DNA from: an uncultured Pseudomonadales bacterium
GTDB lineage: Bacteria > Pseudomonadota > Gammaproteobacteria > Pseudomonadales > Porticoccaceae
Reading direction: 5' to 3'
Assembly (NCBI GenBank): GCA_937998635.1
Contig: CALLDA010000021.1
Coordinates: forward strand, 1-12,759
Length of the DNA: 12,759 bases
The notes beneath the pieces are model-generated. The model saw only the letters and a list, made by a program, of their open reading frames with translations. It was not told the DNA's origin and ran no database searches. Of this stretch, positions 1 to 6,390 are shown one piece after another (within the stretch, counting starts at the first letter, position 1; each line of letters begins with the position of its first letter). Both the position numbers and the translations under genes were made by a program.

Positions 1-143
1 CCCAGTATCGCGTCACCAAGAAATTCCAGGCGTTCGTTATTTTTTGCGCCATAACTGCGGTGAGTCAGAGCCTGCTGCAATAATCTGGGCTGAGAAAAAT
101 CATGCCCAATACGAGTCAGGAGGCGCCGATAATTAATATCCAC
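1..143 (-). CDS. rnc: Ribonuclease III, N-terminal part (cut by window edge)
   Basis: Only the first 47 codons are present; the gene continues beyond base 1. RNase III cleaves double-stranded RNA in rRNA processing and in decay of structured mRNAs. The visible peptide begins MDINYRRLLTRIG and contains LLQQALTHRS followed by NNERLEFLGDAIL. The latter is the RNase III signature, carrying the acidic residues that bind the catalytic metal. The start is taken as GTG at 143-141, because a stop codon lies two codons upstream in the same frame and no ATG is available. No strong Shine-Dalgarno is visible. It begins 35 bases after the DUF4845 gene and is probably the distal gene of the lepA-lepB-DUF4845-rnc group, a conserved arrangement in Pseudomonas-like genomes. 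Confidence 0.93.
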   Translation of the reverse strand, partial: MDINYRRLLTRIGHDFSQPRLLQQALTHRSYGAKNNERLEFLGDAIL

Positions 144-178
144 AAATCATCTGACATTTGAATTTACGGATAAGGAAG

Positions 179-544
179 TTACTTTGAACTGTCATACTCA
201 GCATGAAATACCGCCACAATATCTACATTGGCGATAAAATTAACCCGCTTTTCGTAGTCAAAATAAACCAATGTCCGGGTTTTATCTCGTTCGACTTTCA
301 TGGATTTGATATCCACATCACGGACACTGTTGATCGTAAATGAATCAGACACCATGCGACGAATTTGGCGGTTGTTCATCGTATCAATATCTTCATTGGC
401 CAAGGTCTGCAAGGCTCCATCAACGAAATAATACTCCACAAATAGAGGTCCCACCTTAAACACCACTGTCAAAAAGAAACCGCCTATAGCCAGCACTGCC
501 AAGAACCCTAGAGGAGAAACTCCTCGCTGTTTACGTCCGCGCAT
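179..544 (-). CDS. DUF4845 family single-pass membrane protein
   Basis: This is a small protein of 121 residues, taken from the ATG at 544. An earlier in-frame ATG at 562 would add six residues, but an AGGAG Shine-Dalgarno at 553-557, eight bases from the 544 ATG, favours the later start. The N-terminus is basic (MRGRKQRG), followed by a hydrophobic segment at about residues 12-30 with the sequence PLGFLAVLAIGGFFLTVVF. The remaining 90 residues form a soluble domain, probably periplasmic by the positive-inside rule. The pattern matches the DUF4845 family commonly encoded between lepB and rnc in gammaproteobacteria. No biochemical function is known to me. Position suggests co-transcription with lepB (25 bases upstream) and rnc (35 bases downstream). 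Confidence 0.85.
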   Translation of the reverse strand: MRGRKQRGVSPLGFLAVLAIGGFFLTVVFKVGPLFVEYYFVDGALQTLANEDIDTMNNRQIRRMVSDSFTINSVRDVDIKSMKVERDKTRTLVYFDYEKRVNFIANVDIVAVFHAEYDSSK

Positions 545-552
545 TACACCTG

Positions 553-557
553 CTCCT
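553..557 (-). promoter_or_regulatory. Shine-Dalgarno that fixes the DUF4845 start
   Basis: On the minus strand the sequence reads AGGAG, then eight bases, then ATG at 544. The site lies inside the longer reading frame that starts at 562, so it argues that the shorter protein is the one made. Confidence 0.7.
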
Positions 558-569
558 ATCATTTTTAAA

Positions 570-1328
570 CTATTTTATGGTGCCCACTCTATCAAAGGTC
601 GGCACACTTAGCACTTTTTCCCAATGCATCCAGGTGGCAAAAGCCTTGCCCACTATATTTTTCTCGGGCACCGCTCCCCAGGCTCGGCTGTCCCAGCTAT
701 TATCTCGGTTATCTCCCACCATATAGTAATGATCTTCGGGAACAACTACAAAAAAGTCCCTCCCGTATTGTCCGGCCCCGACCTGTCGGCGCAGCAAGTG
801 TTTAACATCATTGAGCTGTTCATTAACGATTCGATGGGTATTCAATGAATTTTCTACCTTGCTCGGGATTTTTTCCTGAACCATTTTTTTACCATTAACG
901 TAAAGGTAATTATCAATAATTCTGACTTCATCTCCAGGCAAGCCGACCACCCGCTTAATAAAATATCGATCATCATTCGGCGGCACAAAAACCATAACAT
1001 CGCCGTATTTCGGCTCTCCGACTTCGAGTACTTTCGTACCTAGCACCGGCAAACGCAAACCGTAGGAAAATTTATTAACCAGTATAAAATCCCCCACTTC
1101 CAGCGTCGGGATCATTGATCCGGAAGGGATTTGAAAAGGTTCTACCACAAAAGAGCGAACCACCAGAACAATAAATAATACCGGGAAAAATGGCGCAGTG
1201 GATTCGACATACCAGGGAGAAGGTTGATCCTTGCCTCTCCGAGCTGACAAATAGAATTTATTCAGAAACCACATGAAACCCGCTATCGCGGTCAAGATCA
1301 CCAGAATCAGTGGAAAATCCATGTCCAT
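570..1328 (-). CDS. lepB: Signal peptidase I
   Basis: Leader peptidase, 252 residues, cuts N-terminal signal peptides from exported proteins at the outer face of the inner membrane. Two hydrophobic segments at about residues 5-22 and 46-62 anchor it. The catalytic serine is S71 in PSGSMIPTL and the general-base lysine is K125 in YFIKRVVGLPGD; both are the S26-family motifs. The late conserved box GDNRDNSWDSRAWG is present near residues 205-218. Length is typical of non-enteric gammaproteobacteria (the E. coli enzyme is longer). The ATG at 1328 has only a weak upstream GAG, and the gene follows lepA by 28 bases, so it is probably translated from the lepA transcript. Confidence 0.97.
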   Translation of the reverse strand: MDMDFPLILVILTAIAGFMWFLNKFYLSARRGKDQPSPWYVESTAPFFPVLFIVLVVRSFVVEPFQIPSGSMIPTLEVGDFILVNKFSYGLRLPVLGTKVLEVGEPKYGDVMVFVPPNDDRYFIKRVVGLPGDEVRIIDNYLYVNGKKMVQEKIPSKVENSLNTHRIVNEQLNDVKHLLRRQVGAGQYGRDFFVVVPEDHYYMVGDNRDNSWDSRAWGAVPEKNIVGKAFATWMHWEKVLSVPTFDRVGTIK

Positions 1329-1356
1329 ATTTATACTCTACCCATTATTTTTTAGT

Positions 1357-3159
1357 CTATCCATTGTCCGATCTTAAAACGGCCAGGAAGGCCTCTTGAG
1401 GAATTTCGACTCGACCCACCTGCTTCATACGTTTTTTGCCTGCCTTCTGTTTTTCCAATAATTTTTTCTTCCGCGAAACGTCACCGCCATAACATTTTGC
1501 AGTAACATTTTTACGCAGGGCCTTGACCGTAGTACGTGCAATAACATGACCACCCAAAGCCGCCTGAATAGCCACATCAAACATTTGCCGAGGAATTAAG
1601 TCCTTCATTTTATCGGCAATCAAACGACCTTTTTGCTGAGCGTTGTCACGATGCACGATCAAGGCTAAAGCATCGACTTTTTCGCCATTAATCAAGATAT
1701 CAAGCCTCACCAGGGGTGCGGCCTGAAAACGCTTGAAGTTATATTCTAGCGATGCAAAGCCCCGACTGCAGGATTTAAGCCGGTCGAAAAAATCCATGAC
1801 CACCTCACTCATGGGCACATCATAGGTTAGCGACACCTGATTACCGGCAAACTGCATATCTTTTTGCACGCCCCTTTTCTCAATACACAGAGACATGACA
1901 TTGCCCAGATATTCCTTAGGCACGAGGATATTAGCCTCGCAAATAGGCTCCCGCATTTCATCTATCGAGCCTGGGTCAGGCAAACTTGAGGGGTTAGAGA
2001 TATGCCGGATATCGCCACGATTATCGACGACTTCATAAATCACCGTCGGTGCCGTGGTAATCAGATCCAGGTCGTATTCCCGCTCCAGACGCTCCTGAAT
2101 GATTTCCATGTGCAGCAAACCAAGAAAACCACAGCGAAAACCAAAACCCAGAGCATCAGAGGTTTCGGGTTCATAAAATAGTGAGGCATCGTTGAGAGTC
2201 AACCTGGATAAAGCCTCCCGGAAGTCCTCAAAATCATCGGAACTGACGGGAAATAAACCAGCATAGACCTGAGGATTAACCTTTTTGAATCCTGGCAATG
2301 CTGGTGTATCTATGGTGGTTGCATGAGTGAAGGTATCGCCAACCGGCGCGCCCTGAATATCCTTAATACCCGCAACGACAAAACCCACTTCACCGGCCTT
2401 TAAAATACCAGTTTCTGTTCGCTTGGGAGTAAACACACCGACACTATCGACTATATGAGACTTACCAATGGTTTTACTAATTAACTTGTCTTTGACCCGC
2501 AAGGTACCCTGACTCACCTTAACCAGCGAGACTACACCCAGGTAGTTATCAAACCAGGAATCGATAATCAGCGCCTGCAGAGGCGCATCGATATCACCGG
2601 TCGGCGGCGGCACGCGCGCAACCAACTGTTCAAGAATCTCATCAATACCCTCACCAGTTTTAGCACTGCAGGACACTGCGTCAGACGCATCAATTCCAAT
2701 GATTTCTTCGATTTCAAGCTTGACTCGTTCCGGCTCGGCCTGGGGCAAATCAATCTTGTTTAATACAGGAATCACCTCTAAATCCTGGGCGATAGCAGTG
2801 TAGCAATTAGCCACCGACTGGGCTTCAACGCCCTGAGCCGCATCGACCACCAACCAGGCACCTTCGCAGGCCGCCAGAGAGCGCGACACCTCATAGGAAA
2901 AATCCACATGACCCGGTGTATCGATAAAATTTAGCTGGTAAGTCTTGCCATCGTTTGCAGTGTAATCCAGAGTCACGCTCTGGGCCTTGATGGTAATACC
3001 GCGCTCGCGTTCAATATCCATTGAATCAAGCACTTGCTCAGCCATTTCACGCTGACTGAGGCCACCACAGCGCTGAATAAATCGATCGGACAACGTCGAT
3101 TTGCCATGATCAATATGAGCAATAATGGAGAAATTCCGAATATGACTGAGTTTCGACAC
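1357..3159 (-). CDS. lepA: Elongation factor 4 (LepA), ribosomal back-translocase GTPase
   Basis: A 600-residue translational GTPase that acts on the 70S ribosome; the E. coli protein is about the same length. The GTP-binding motifs are intact: AHIDHGKST (about residues 14-22), DTPGH (80-84) and NKID (134-137). The middle part carries EF-G-like domains, including GFGFRCGFLGLLHMEIIQER. The LepA-specific C-terminal domain is complete, with AKCYGGDVSRKKKLLEKQKA and the basic GKKRMKQ stretch. The start is GTG at 3159; there is no in-frame ATG nearby and no clear Shine-Dalgarno. The protein aligns from residue 7 with the E. coli start region (IRNFSIIAHIDHGKS). It lies 159 bases downstream of mucD, beyond a hairpin that may separate the two transcriptionally, and is followed closely by lepB. 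Confidence 0.98.
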   Translation of the reverse strand: MSKLSHIRNFSIIAHIDHGKSTLSDRFIQRCGGLSQREMAEQVLDSMDIERERGITIKAQSVTLDYTANDGKTYQLNFIDTPGHVDFSYEVSRSLAACEGAWLVVDAAQGVEAQSVANCYTAIAQDLEVIPVLNKIDLPQAEPERVKLEIEEIIGIDASDAVSCSAKTGEGIDEILEQLVARVPPPTGDIDAPLQALIIDSWFDNYLGVVSLVKVSQGTLRVKDKLISKTIGKSHIVDSVGVFTPKRTETGILKAGEVGFVVAGIKDIQGAPVGDTFTHATTIDTPALPGFKKVNPQVYAGLFPVSSDDFEDFREALSRLTLNDASLFYEPETSDALGFGFRCGFLGLLHMEIIQERLEREYDLDLITTAPTVIYEVVDNRGDIRHISNPSSLPDPGSIDEMREPICEANILVPKEYLGNVMSLCIEKRGVQKDMQFAGNQVSLTYDVPMSEVVMDFFDRLKSCSRGFASLEYNFKRFQAAPLVRLDILINGEKVDALALIVHRDNAQQKGRLIADKMKDLIPRQMFDVAIQAALGGHVIARTTVKALRKNVTAKCYGGDVSRKKKLLEKQKAGKKRMKQVGRVEIPQEAFLAVLRSDNG

Positions 3160-3244
3160 GTCGTTACTGAGACCGTAAATGGGATATATCGTGAGGGGTA
3201 CTAGTGCGGGGCGCAGTCTAGCCTATTTGCCTAAGCCGCGCCAT

Positions 3245-3269
3245 GATCGCGGGCTTACAGCCCCCGATC
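3245..3269 (-). terminator. Strong hairpin between mucD and lepA (possible attenuator or terminator)
   Basis: On the plus strand the arms are GATCGcGGGCT (3245-3255) and AGCCCcCGATC (3259-3269), with a TAC loop. This gives ten pairs interrupted by one C-C mismatch (G-G on the minus-strand transcript). It begins 49 bases downstream of the mucD stop. No U-run follows on either strand, so it is not a classical intrinsic terminator. It could instead be an mRNA-stabilising 3' hairpin, a processing site, or a repeat element. Confidence 0.45.
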
Positions 3270-3318
3270 GCCGCCAGACTTCCACTACCCTGTTCCCGCG
3301 GTCAATCAAGCTAACATG

Positions 3319-4683
3319 TCAGTCAATTTGTATAGTGCGGAATACCGATCGACCGCGCCGAAAAAAACGCAGGGCAACAGGCGTAGCGCTGGGTATTTCT
3401 TCGAGTACAGCGCGGTAATCATCAACGTCGGTGATGGTGTGATAACCCAACTGCACGATAACATCACCGACCTGTAGGCCAGCCTCTGCGCCGGGAGAAT
3501 CAGCACCCACCTTGCTGACCTTAACACCGCCAGATAAACGCCATTTTGTTCTTATATCATCACTGATTTCATCCACAGCGAGCCCCAGTACATCGCCATC
3601 TCCATTTCGAGCCTGAGCGCTGTCGTCTCCGGGGCGAGCACCAACTGTCACAGTCAACTTACGCTCTTTGCCTTTGCGGACAACAACTGCCAGAGCCTTC
3701 TTGCCCGGCGCTATCAAACCGACCGTATGGGGCAAGTCGCTGGCCTCAAGAATACTCCGCCCGTTAAACTCAATCACCACATCTCCGGCTTCGATTCCGG
3801 CTTTGCCTGCTGGGCTTCCGGGTTCCACCTGAGCAATCAGGGCACCAGCTGGCTTTTTCAGGCCGAGTGATTCCGCCAGATCTTTGTTCACATCCTGAAT
3901 ATAAACCCCCAACCAACCTCGATCGACATGGCCTTTTTCTTTAAGTTGATCAACCACCTCGACCACGACGCTGACTGGAATCGCAAAAGACAAACCGATC
4001 GAGCCACCTGAACGGGTATAAATTTGTGAATTAACACCCACGACTTCACCATTCAGGTTAAACAATGGGCCACCCGAGTTACCGGGATTGATAGCCACAT
4101 CACTCTGGATAAACGGCACATAATCCTCCCCGCGAGCGGTCGGTATACTGCGGCCAATAGCACTGATAATGCCTGCGCTGGCAGAATAATCCAGGCCAAA
4201 AGGAGAACCAATAGCGACCACCCACTCGCCGACTTTAAGGTCGCCAGCAGCGGCCAGGGTGACGCTAGGCAGGCCTTTTTCATCAATTTTTAACAGCGCC
4301 AGATCAGATCGAGAATCGGCGCCGACGACCGTAGCAGGGTACTCCCTGCGATCATTCAGTCGAACAGTAATTTCATCGGCATCACCAATAACGTGGTTAT
4401 TGGTCAATATGTAGCCGTCACTGGATATAAAAAACCCGGAACCCATTGCTTCTGCTTTTCGTCTGGGCTGGTTAGGCTGCCCAAAAAAATCCCGAAATAT
4501 ATCTGGCACCTGGCCCTGGGGAATCTGCTGACGACGACGTTCTGGAGCTTGTTCTACAGCACGTATTTTCACTACAGCGGGGGAATTTCTCTCAATCAAG
4601 TGGGTGAAGTCTGGCAGATTCGCCGAGGCTGTAGGCAGGAAAATAACCATAAAGAACAGCGTGAACAAAATGCGACTAACCAT
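3319..4683 (-). CDS. mucD: Periplasmic serine protease MucD (DegP/HtrA family, two PDZ domains)
   Basis: A 454-residue DegP-like protease and chaperone that degrades misfolded envelope proteins and damps the sigma-E response. The signal peptide runs MVSRILFTLFFMVIFLPTASA with probable cleavage before NLPDF. The trypsin-like domain holds H97 (TNNHVIG), D127 (RSDLAL) and S203 (GNSGGPL), so the triad is complete. Two PDZ domains follow, roughly residues 258-345 (starting RGWLGV) and 385-450 (with AGLQVGDVI). An upstream in-frame ATG at 4752 would add 23 residues before the signal peptide. The start at 4683 is preferred because AGGAG lies eight bases before it. The gene follows mucC by 91 bases. 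A second PDZ and a cleavable signal favour MucD/DegP over the single-PDZ, membrane-anchored DegS/AlgW. Confidence 0.95.
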   Translation of the reverse strand: MVSRILFTLFFMVIFLPTASANLPDFTHLIERNSPAVVKIRAVEQAPERRRQQIPQGQVPDIFRDFFGQPNQPRRKAEAMGSGFFISSDGYILTNNHVIGDADEITVRLNDRREYPATVVGADSRSDLALLKIDEKGLPSVTLAAAGDLKVGEWVVAIGSPFGLDYSASAGIISAIGRSIPTARGEDYVPFIQSDVAINPGNSGGPLFNLNGEVVGVNSQIYTRSGGSIGLSFAIPVSVVVEVVDQLKEKGHVDRGWLGVYIQDVNKDLAESLGLKKPAGALIAQVEPGSPAGKAGIEAGDVVIEFNGRSILEASDLPHTVGLIAPGKKALAVVVRKGKERKLTVTVGARPGDDSAQARNGDGDVLGLAVDEISDDIRTKWRLSGGVKVSKVGADSPGAEAGLQVGDVIVQLGYHTITDVDDYRAVLEEIPSATPVALRFFRRGRSVFRTIQID

Positions 4684-4691
4684 TTGTGGGA

Positions 4692-4696
4692 CTCCT
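4692..4696 (-). promoter_or_regulatory. Shine-Dalgarno that fixes the mucD start
   Basis: Minus strand reads AGGAG, eight bases, ATG (4683). It places the start directly before a standard signal peptide rather than at the in-frame ATG 69 bases upstream. Confidence 0.75.
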
Positions 4697-4774
4697 AAGA
4701 ACATATAAAACCATGAGGTGATGCAACTGATGACTGTTACATTTAACTGCAATATTAGTTATGAAGTTGGGGAG

Positions 4775-5242
4775 TTATGAATTTGGGGGCAAATTCGCCA
4801 GTCTCAACCCTTGCTCTAGCACCCTGGGTTGCAAACGACTGTTTTTGCTCAACAGTACAGAAACCGCCCGGACCACCAAACCGCCACCAAGAAGACCGAC
4901 CACAGCCGCACCGACGGTAAAGATCTCTCGATGGAACCAGTAGTCCGCCAGACCAGCACTCAACATAAGTCCCAGCAAGGGCGATAAATAGACAAATAAA
5001 GAGCCCTTCACCACCACATCATCGGGAATGCCAATCTCTATGTCCTCACCAACCCGGTAGTGCGTGGTATCGGCGGCACTCAGCAAGACCCGGACCCTGG
5101 ATGTTCGAGCCTGAATGCCCGCAAGCAATCGCTGTCCGCAGCCTGCTCTCGCCGTACACGAACCACAGGTCGAGCGCTGCACACCCTCGACCCACAAATA
5201 GTGGGGTTCGACATCGACTATGGTTGTGGTTTCCTTAATCAC
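4775..5242 (-). CDS. rseC: RseC/MucC, inner-membrane regulator of the sigma-E / Fe-S redox family
   Basis: A 155-residue RseC family protein. It begins MIKETTTIV, very like the start of E. coli RseC, which supports the GTG at 5242. The cysteine-rich N-terminal motif CGSCTARAGCG supplies C26, C29 and C35, the family's putative metal or Fe-S ligands. Two transmembrane helices follow at about residues 82-102 and 108-130, leaving a short C-terminal tail. In E. coli and Pseudomonas the protein modestly affects sigma-E activity, and relatives act in electron-transfer complexes for SoxR reduction. Here it directly follows mucA with no mucB between them. The GTG has a modest AGGG upstream, and an 11-codon ORF with a stronger ribosome-binding site overlaps it (5270-5235), so translation may be coupled. 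Confidence 0.93.
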   Translation of the reverse strand: MIKETTTIVDVEPHYLWVEGVQRSTCGSCTARAGCGQRLLAGIQARTSRVRVLLSAADTTHYRVGEDIEIGIPDDVVVKGSLFVYLSPLLGLMLSAGLADYWFHREIFTVGAAVVGLLGGGLVVRAVSVLLSKNSRLQPRVLEQGLRLANLPPNS

Positions 5243-5270
5243 CGAAAAGCACCCTAATTATCAGGGACAT
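5235..5270 (-). CDS. Possible leader mini-ORF overlapping the mucC start
   Basis: ATG at 5270 encodes MSLIIRVLFGD and stops with TAA at 5237-5235, just past the mucC GTG at 5242, so the two frames overlap by eight bases. A good Shine-Dalgarno (CAGGA, seven bases from the ATG) precedes it, better than that of mucC. It may serve only to load ribosomes onto mucC. It does not resemble MucB. Such a short ORF could also be chance. Confidence 0.3.
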   Translation of the reverse strand: MSLIIRVLFGD

Positions 5271-5438
5271 ACTTTTTTCCTGAACAGATCAGATTTAATA
5301 GATCAAACCTGGCAGATCAATCCAATCTACCGAAAATGGGGAATTATTTTACTGAAGGACTAAGTAAACAAACAAGCCGGTTCTATTACCTGCTTCGCTT
5401 ATCCAGGGCTTACCCAGCCTGGTAACGACGGTTAGTGG
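5243..5438 (-). other. Non-coding gap where rseB/mucB is expected
   Basis: Only 196 bases separate the mucA stop from the mucC start. The usual order in Pseudomonas and E. coli has rseB/mucB here, a gene of roughly 950 bases. The three minus-strand frames are broken by stops and show no MucB-like segment. The stretch contains three AGATCA hexamers at 5286, 5300 and 5314 (exact 14-base spacing, plus strand) and the mini-ORF before mucC. No convincing promoter for mucC was found. Confidence 0.75.
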
Positions 5439-6155
5439 TTATTGCTGAGTGTGCCTGAGCATCATACGGTTCAAATAATGTTCAACCTGCCGATGAGTCT
5501 CACTACCGTCCTGTTCCTGAACCATATTGCCCGTATCCAGCGCCGTTGCATCGAGTAAACCTACAGCCTGCCCTGAGCGTTGAACTGCCAGCGGCTGATT
5601 AATCGAATGAACAGGTGCCGTGCTCACCGCCCGAATATTGACATGGGGCAAGCTATATCCCGACGGTAACTGGAACTGAGGACCAATACCATCAGACTTT
5701 TCCAGTCCGACATCCACCTCATTTGTCGCCTTACTCGCAAGCTCATTACTAGGCGCGTTAACAATATTTTCAGGTCCGAGTTGTAAGAACTGCACACCAA
5801 ACACCGCGACCACCGCCACTGATGCCGCTATGGCTATTTTGGAGAACGTTGTGTTTGAGGAAGAATTCTCTGCCCTATATTCCGATTCCGAAGTCCTTTT
5901 ATCTTCTACGGTCGGCACTGACAACTCGGTCTCCAACTCAATAGCACTCGCTATTTGTGCAGACAAGTCGGTCGCAATTATCGGGCCTTCTGTGCCCATT
6001 ACCGAACTGGCTAGATGATAACGATGCCACGCCTGTCTTAATTCATCGTCTTCGGATAACATTTTTGTGGTGCGGAAAAGCTCGAACTCGGAGGCCTCGT
6101 TATCGACCATGGCCGAAAGACTCTCTCTCACTTTGCTATCCGTTTTATCTGTCAT
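5439..6155 (-). CDS. rseA: Anti-sigma-E factor RseA/MucA
   Basis: A 238-residue single-pass inner-membrane anti-sigma factor that holds RpoE inactive until it is cut by DegS/AlgW and then RseP. The cytoplasmic N-terminal domain (residues 1-75) begins RESLSAMVDNEASEFEL and continues DDELRQAWHRYHLASSVM, the canonical RseA/MucA fold that clamps the sigma factor. A hydrophobic segment at about 106-124 (SKIAIAASVAVVAVFGVQFL) spans the membrane. The periplasmic part (125-238) ends VEHYLNRMMLRHTQQ, resembling the YLRQHVQQ region of Pseudomonas MucA but stopping almost at once, without the longer tail. MucA's periplasmic domain normally binds MucB, yet no mucB follows. The ATG at 6155 has AGGG nine bases upstream. 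A sigma-E promoter lies 170 bases before it. Confidence 0.95.
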   Translation of the reverse strand: MTDKTDSKVRESLSAMVDNEASEFELFRTTKMLSEDDELRQAWHRYHLASSVMGTEGPIIATDLSAQIASAIELETELSVPTVEDKRTSESEYRAENSSSNTTFSKIAIAASVAVVAVFGVQFLQLGPENIVNAPSNELASKATNEVDVGLEKSDGIGPQFQLPSGYSLPHVNIRAVSTAPVHSINQPLAVQRSGQAVGLLDATALDTGNMVQEQDGSETHRQVEHYLNRMMLRHTQQ

Positions 6156-6262
6156 AAATGATTACCCTGCACCAAAAAGTTTATAGCTTAAAAACCACAC
6201 CTTAAACACTCATTAAAAACAACTGATCATGCCGCTGTTTTACGCTTTTAGAGCTTATGACC

Positions 6263-6307
6263 TTAGGCCAAACTTGCCGCCAATCGAACCATCATGAGCA
6301 AGCTCAT
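6263..6307 (-). CDS. Possible leader peptide in the mucA 5' leader
   Basis: A 14-codon ORF, MSLLMMVRLAASLA, starts about ten bases after the start point predicted from the sigma-E promoter at 6324-6351. A GAGAG precedes the ATG. The ATG itself lies in a hairpin (6294-6307), so its initiation may be sensitive to folding. It ends 107 bases before mucA. Hydrophobic with one arginine. It may be chance; position relative to the promoter is the only reason to list it. Confidence 0.25.
   Translation of the reverse strand: MSLLMMVRLAASLA
6294..6307. repeat. Perfect inverted repeat ATGAGC-AA-GCTCAT
   Basis: Six-base arms separated by two bases, in the transcribed leader just downstream of the predicted sigma-E start point for mucA. 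It could be an RNA hairpin covering the mini-ORF start or a regulator-binding site. The very short loop makes a DNA operator at least as likely as a stable RNA hairpin. Confidence 0.4.
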
Positions 6308-6323
6308 CAGGCTCTCGTGAAAA

Positions 6324-6351
6324 TCAGACCGGGGGCATCCGAAAAGGTTCC
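6324..6351 (-). promoter_or_regulatory. Sigma-E (AlgU) promoter for mucA
   Basis: Minus strand reads GGAACCT (6351-6345), sixteen bases, TCTGA (6328-6324). The consensus is GGAACTT-N16-TCTGA, so only one of twelve positions differs, with exact spacing. It lies in the 235-base gap after rpoE and points at mucA, 170 bases away. The expected start point is near 6318. It would make the anti-sigma factor a direct target of the sigma factor, independent of the rpoE promoter. Confidence 0.75.
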
Positions 6352-6390
6352 GCTCAGCATCGCCAGGAAGGAGAAATCCGCTAATTTTAG

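Noticed and set aside
4393..4698. Plus-strand frame of 101 codons opposite the mucD 5' end
   Set aside because: Antisense shadow of the MucD signal peptide and protease domain, with no ribosome-binding site or family features.
5367..5395. Sigma-E promoter for mucC (AGAACCG ... TCCTT)
   Set aside because: The spacer is 18 bases and the -10 box is poor, well short of the two better candidates in the window.
5403..5425. Terminator after mucA (CCAGG/CCTGG and TTACC/GGTAA arms)
   Set aside because: The two five-base arm pairs overlap and exclude each other, the stems are short, and no U-run follows.
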